Shown one piece after another: positions 6,607 to 9,328 of a stretch of DNA of 9,328 nt. The first letter of the stretch is position 1; each line of letters begins with the position of its first letter. The notes under the pieces are model-generated. The model had not been told where the DNA came from. It was given only the letters and a program-made list of their open reading frames with translations, and made no database searches. The stretch comes from Alphaproteobacteria bacterium. GTDB taxonomy: Bacteria > Pseudomonadota > Alphaproteobacteria > Paracaedibacterales > CAIULA01. The position numbers and the translations under genes were made by a program. The stretch lies in NCBI GenBank assembly GCA_019751935.1, contig JAIEMR010000040.1:1-9328 (forward strand). Direction: 5' to 3'.

Positions 6607-7440
6607 ATGAGCGCTACTAAAGCAGAAAAAGCATATGTTATTGTGCTTGGGAACGAAAAAGGCGGTACAGGCAAATCAACCGCATCAATGCACATTATCA
6701 CCTATTTGCTTCGTCAGAATTACAAAGTAGCCAGCATTGATGTTGACGCAAGGCAAGGAACCTTAACGCGCTATGTGGAAAATAGACGTCTTCGAGCTAA
6801 AAATAGCGGGGAAAACCTCCCTCTTCCAGATCACGAAGCGATTTTTAAAAGTACCCTTTCGAATATGAACGAAGCGGAAGCTGAGGAAAAAGAAAGCATT
6901 TCGAGGATTATGCAAAAGTTTCAAGACCATGATTATATCGTTATAGACACCCCTGGAAGCGATAGCCACCTTTCAAGATTGGCCCATTCTTTTGCCGATA
7001 CCCTTATCACCCCTTTAAACGATAGTTTTGTTGATTTGGATATGCTAGTAAGGGTGAACGCAGAGTCTTTGGATATTTTGAAACCAAGCACATATTCAGA
7101 AATGGTTTGGGAACAAAAAAAGCAACGGGCTATTCGTGATGGCGGATCGGTTGACTGGATTGTTATGAGAAATCGTTTGAGCAGCATTTATTCACGTAAC
7201 AAAGAGGAAATGGAAAAAGTTTTAAAGGCTCTTTCCAAACGGATTGGTTTTCGTCTGGTTGATGGTTTTGGAGAAAGGGTTATTTTCAGGGAGCTATTCC
7301 TAAGTGGATTAACGCTTTTGGACATGCGAGAGAATAACGTGCCCTTAAGCTTGTCACATATGGCTGCAAAACAAGAACTTTCCGCGCTTATGGAGATGAT
7401 TCAATTACCAGCACAAAACAATCGTTCAAGAATCGCGTAA
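6607..7440 (+). CDS. mipZ: Division-plane positioning ATPase MipZ (ParA/MinD family)
   Basis: In Caulobacter, MipZ binds ParB near the origin, forms a gradient from the poles and inhibits FtsZ assembly, so division occurs at midcell. The 277-residue protein carries the deviant Walker A motif NEKGGTGKST (16-25, with signature Lys18 and catalytic Lys23), a switch segment IDVDARQ (44-50), Walker B YIVIDTPG (110-117), and MipZ-typical stretches TPLNDSFVDLDML (135-147), KPSTYSEMVWEQKKQRA (159-175) and VIFRELFLSGLTLLD. These separate it from chromosomal ParA and MinD. The ATG at 6607 has TGGA six bases upstream. It is the first gene of a rightward operon with galU four bases downstream. The pairing of a division regulator with nucleotide-sugar genes is unusual; the location next to a candidate origin is notable because MipZ acts with origin-proximal ParB. 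Confidence 0.93.
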   Translation: MSATKAEKAYVIVLGNEKGGTGKSTASMHIITYLLRQNYKVASIDVDARQGTLTRYVENRRLRAKNSGENLPLPDHEAIFKSTLSNMNEAEAEEKESISRIMQKFQDHDYIVIDTPGSDSHLSRLAHSFADTLITPLNDSFVDLDMLVRVNAESLDILKPSTYSEMVWEQKKQRAIRDGGSVDWIVMRNRLSSIYSRNKEEMEKVLKALSKRIGFRLVDGFGERVIFRELFLSGLTLLDMRENNVPLSLSHMAAKQELSALMEMIQLPAQNNRSRIA

Positions 7441-7444
7441 GTTT

Positions 7445-8344
7445 ATGAGAAAGATTAAAACATGTGTTTTTCCAGTAGCAGGACTAGGTAGCAGGTTTTT
7501 ACCAGCAACCAAATCTATTCCTAAAGAAATGCTGGTTGTTGTCGATAAACCCCTTATTCAGTATGCCGTAGAAGAAGCCAAAGCGGCTGGAATCGAGAGG
7601 TTTATTTTCGTAACCTCGCAAGGAAAATCAGCGATTGAAGATCATTTTGATTCTGTTCCTGTTTTAGAGGAAACCTTGCGCCGCCGCGGTAAACACGCTG
7701 AGCTTATGCAACTGGAAGAGCTTCGCTTACAACCAGGACAAGCTGTTTATATCAGGCAGCAATCTCCCTTAGGCCTTGGACATGCGGTTTTGTGTGCGCG
7801 TCATTTGGTTAACGAAGATGCCTTTGCTTTAATTTTGGCAGATGATTTGGTTTTGGCTGAAAAACCGTGCCTTCGTCAGATGATTGAAGCTTATGAAAAC
7901 CATGACGGGAATATGGTTGGTGTTATGGAGGTTCCCTTGGAGCACACCAATCGTTATGGTGTCTTGGATATTGAAAAGCATGATGGCCAAAAAATAAGAG
8001 CGAAAAATGTGGTTGAAAAGCCAGATCCTCAAAAAAGCCCCTCTAATGTTGCCATCATTGGAAGGTATGTTTTAAACCAAAAGATTTTCGACTATCTTCA
8101 AAATCAAAAACCAGGAGCTGGCGGAGAAATCCAACTAACCGACGGTATTCAAACGATGCTGAGTGAGGTGCCTTTGTGTGGTTACCGATATCAAGGTCAG
8201 CGGTTTGACTGCGGCACCAAAGAAGGGTGGCTTGAGGCAAATATAGCATTTGCTTATGCAGACCCTGAGCTTCGAGAAAGCCTTCATAAAACTTTTCAAA
8301 AATATCCATTTTTATCTTCAAAAAGTTCTAAAATATGCGCATAA
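7445..8344 (+). CDS. galU: UTP-glucose-1-phosphate uridylyltransferase
   Basis: Makes UDP-glucose from UTP and glucose-1-phosphate, the precursor for envelope polysaccharides and for UDP-glucuronate. The 299-residue protein has the nucleotide-binding GLGSRFLPATKSIPKEML segment (13-30), VDKPLIQY (33-40), RQQSPLGLGHAV (103-114), the metal-site LADD (130-133), VVEKP (188-192), GGEIQLTDGI (225-234) and FDCGTKEGW (253-261). Length and motif order are normal for bacterial GalU. The ATG at 7445 lies 4 bp after mipZ and has no good Shine-Dalgarno sequence, so translation may be coupled to mipZ. The stop codon overlaps the start of ugd by 10 bp, and ugd uses the product of GalU. Confidence 0.95.
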   Translation: MRKIKTCVFPVAGLGSRFLPATKSIPKEMLVVVDKPLIQYAVEEAKAAGIERFIFVTSQGKSAIEDHFDSVPVLEETLRRRGKHAELMQLEELRLQPGQAVYIRQQSPLGLGHAVLCARHLVNEDAFALILADDLVLAEKPCLRQMIEAYENHDGNMVGVMEVPLEHTNRYGVLDIEKHDGQKIRAKNVVEKPDPQKSPSNVAIIGRYVLNQKIFDYLQNQKPGAGGEIQLTDGIQTMLSEVPLCGYRYQGQRFDCGTKEGWLEANIAFAYADPELRESLHKTFQKYPFLSSKSSKICA

Positions 8345-9273
8345 CAATAATCGGATCTGGGTACGTTGGGCTTGTAACGGGGGCGTGCTTTGCTGAGTTT
8401 GGATTTAAAGTTACTTCTGTTGATAATGATAAAAACAAAATCGAGAGTCTTAAAGGGGGCCAAATTCCTATTTACGAGCCAGGTCTTGAATCCTTGGTTA
8501 GATATGGTCAAACCACAGGCCGTTTAAGTTTTACAACCGATTTAAAAACATCAGTCATCGAGGCTGATGTTGTGATGATTGCGGTTGGAACGCCAGCAAG
8601 GCGCGGCGATGGGTTTGCAGATTTAAGTTATGTTTTTAAAGCAACTGAAGAAATTGCTGAATCTTTAAATGGCTACACAGTTGTTGTCACGAAATCAACA
8701 GTTCCTGTTGGCACATGCCGAAAGGTAGCTGAAATCATTGAACAAAAAAGGCCAGACTTAAAACGCGGCGTTCACTTCGATGTGGCATCGAATCCGGAAT
8801 TTCTGCGCGAGGGTTCTGCCATTAGTGATTTTATGAGGCCTGATCGCGTGGTGGTTGGAACGGACAGCAATGCCGCCAAGGAGGTTCTTGCAAAACTATA
8901 TAGACCCCTTTATCTAATTGAAACACCGATTGTTTTCACATCCATTGAAACTTCAGAATTGATCAAATATGCATCCAATGGTTTTTTGGCAATGAAAATC
9001 GCTTTTATCAACCAGATGGCTGATTTGTGCGAAAAAGCGGGCGCTGATGTCCAAGATTTGGCCAGGGGAATTGGCCTTGATGGTCGTATTGGGCGCAAGT
9101 TTTTAAACGCAGGTCCTGGATATGGCGGATCTTGTTTTCCAAAGGACACACTAGCTCTTAGCAAAACCGCACATGATTTGGGTGCACCAGTTACATTGAT
9201 TGATGCGGTTGTTAGTTCAAACGATGCTCGCAAAAAGGCCATGGCCAAAAAGGTCCTTGATGATATTATTTAA
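8335..9273 (+). CDS. ugd: UDP-glucose 6-dehydrogenase, C-terminally truncated
   Basis: The family oxidises UDP-glucose to UDP-glucuronate with two NAD+. The 312 residues contain the N-terminal Rossmann motif GSGYVGLVTGACFAEFG (7-23), VGTPARRGDGFADLSY (84-99), TKSTVPVGT (119-127), NPEFLREGSAISDFMRPDR (153-171), the catalytic-domain KYASNGFLA (211-219, Lys211 and Asn215) and GYGGSCFPKD (262-271) with nucleophile Cys267. Full-length bacterial enzymes have about 430 residues; the C-terminal UDP-binding domain, including the usual GLTFKPNTDD-R region, is absent. The frame ends at a TAA after KKVLDDII, and none of the three forward frames in the remaining 55 bases resembles the missing part, so a simple frameshift does not explain it. 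It overlaps galU by 10 bp. The product is probably inactive or altered; alternatively the rest lies beyond an insertion downstream. Confidence 0.88.
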   Translation: MRITIIGSGYVGLVTGACFAEFGFKVTSVDNDKNKIESLKGGQIPIYEPGLESLVRYGQTTGRLSFTTDLKTSVIEADVVMIAVGTPARRGDGFADLSYVFKATEEIAESLNGYTVVVTKSTVPVGTCRKVAEIIEQKRPDLKRGVHFDVASNPEFLREGSAISDFMRPDRVVVGTDSNAAKEVLAKLYRPLYLIETPIVFTSIETSELIKYASNGFLAMKIAFINQMADLCEKAGADVQDLARGIGLDGRIGRKFLNAGPGYGGSCFPKDTLALSKTAHDLGAPVTLIDAVVSSNDARKKAMAKKVLDDII

Positions 9274-9280
9274 AGAGTAG

Positions 9281-9301
9281 TTGTTTATTGTTTATTGTTT
9301 G
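9281..9301. repeat. Three near-identical 7-bp tandem repeats in a T-rich tail
   Basis: TTGTTTA occurs twice (9281-9287, 9288-9294) and is followed by TTGTTTG (9295-9301), then a T-run. This sits 7 bp after the premature ugd stop codon and may mark the edge of whatever replaced the 3' end of ugd. No GC-rich stem precedes the T-run, so it is not an obvious terminator. Confidence 0.6.
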
Positions 9302-9328
9302 GTTTTTTTGTGTTTTACTTTTTAGATA

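Noticed and set aside
8910..9248. Long minus-strand open frame inside ugd, and similar frames inside cca, hrcA, mipZ and galU
   Set aside because: They lie antisense to strongly conserved genes, lack recognisable domains and ribosome-binding sites, and are shadows of the real coding frames.
9240..9328. A simple frameshift as the cause of ugd truncation
   Set aside because: None of the three forward frames after 9273 resembles the expected continuation of the enzyme; all are low-complexity.

Overview
The window looks like chromosomal DNA from an AT-rich alphaproteobacterium. The best taxonomic marker is a very clear MipZ (the ParA-type division-site regulator characteristic of alphaproteobacteria). 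An adjacent aroE-coaE pair, which in many alphaproteobacteria lies close to the replication origin, supports this. Low GC, reduced gene neighbourhoods and a palindromic repeat inserted in frame inside a protein gene are reminiscent of intracellular or host-associated lineages (Holosporales/Rickettsiales-like), but that finer placement is inference.

Layout, left to right. A minus-strand CCA-adding enzyme gene (cca) diverges from a plus-strand hrcA, the heat-shock repressor. hrcA ends one base before a minus-strand block of four overlapping genes that, read in transcription order, is aroE (shikimate dehydrogenase), coaE (dephospho-CoA kinase), a multi-pass membrane protein resembling GT-C glycosyltransferases, and a family 2 polyprenyl-phosphate-type glycosyltransferase. 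Every start codon in this block lies inside the preceding gene, so it is very probably one translationally coupled operon. The membrane-protein gene carries a 76-bp imperfect palindrome that adds about 26 residues without breaking the frame.

A 450-bp gene-free stretch then separates the leftward operon from a rightward one. It holds a perfect DnaA box, several one-mismatch DnaA-box-like sites, a segment about 83% AT, and a perfect 8-bp hairpin made of DnaA-box-like halves. Genes point outward on both sides, and G/C skew on the plus strand appears to change across it. I propose it as a candidate oriC that also carries divergent promoters.

The rightward operon is mipZ, galU (UTP-glucose-1-phosphate uridylyltransferase) and ugd (UDP-glucose 6-dehydrogenase). 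galU and ugd would together convert glucose-1-phosphate to UDP-glucuronate for envelope polysaccharide, while mipZ couples chromosome segregation to FtsZ placement. The ugd reading frame stops at 312 residues, short of the usual C-terminal UDP-binding domain, and runs into T-rich repeats, so it is probably a broken 3' end. I see no wholly new multi-gene system; the most notable items are the candidate origin, the in-frame palindromic insertion, and the truncated ugd.
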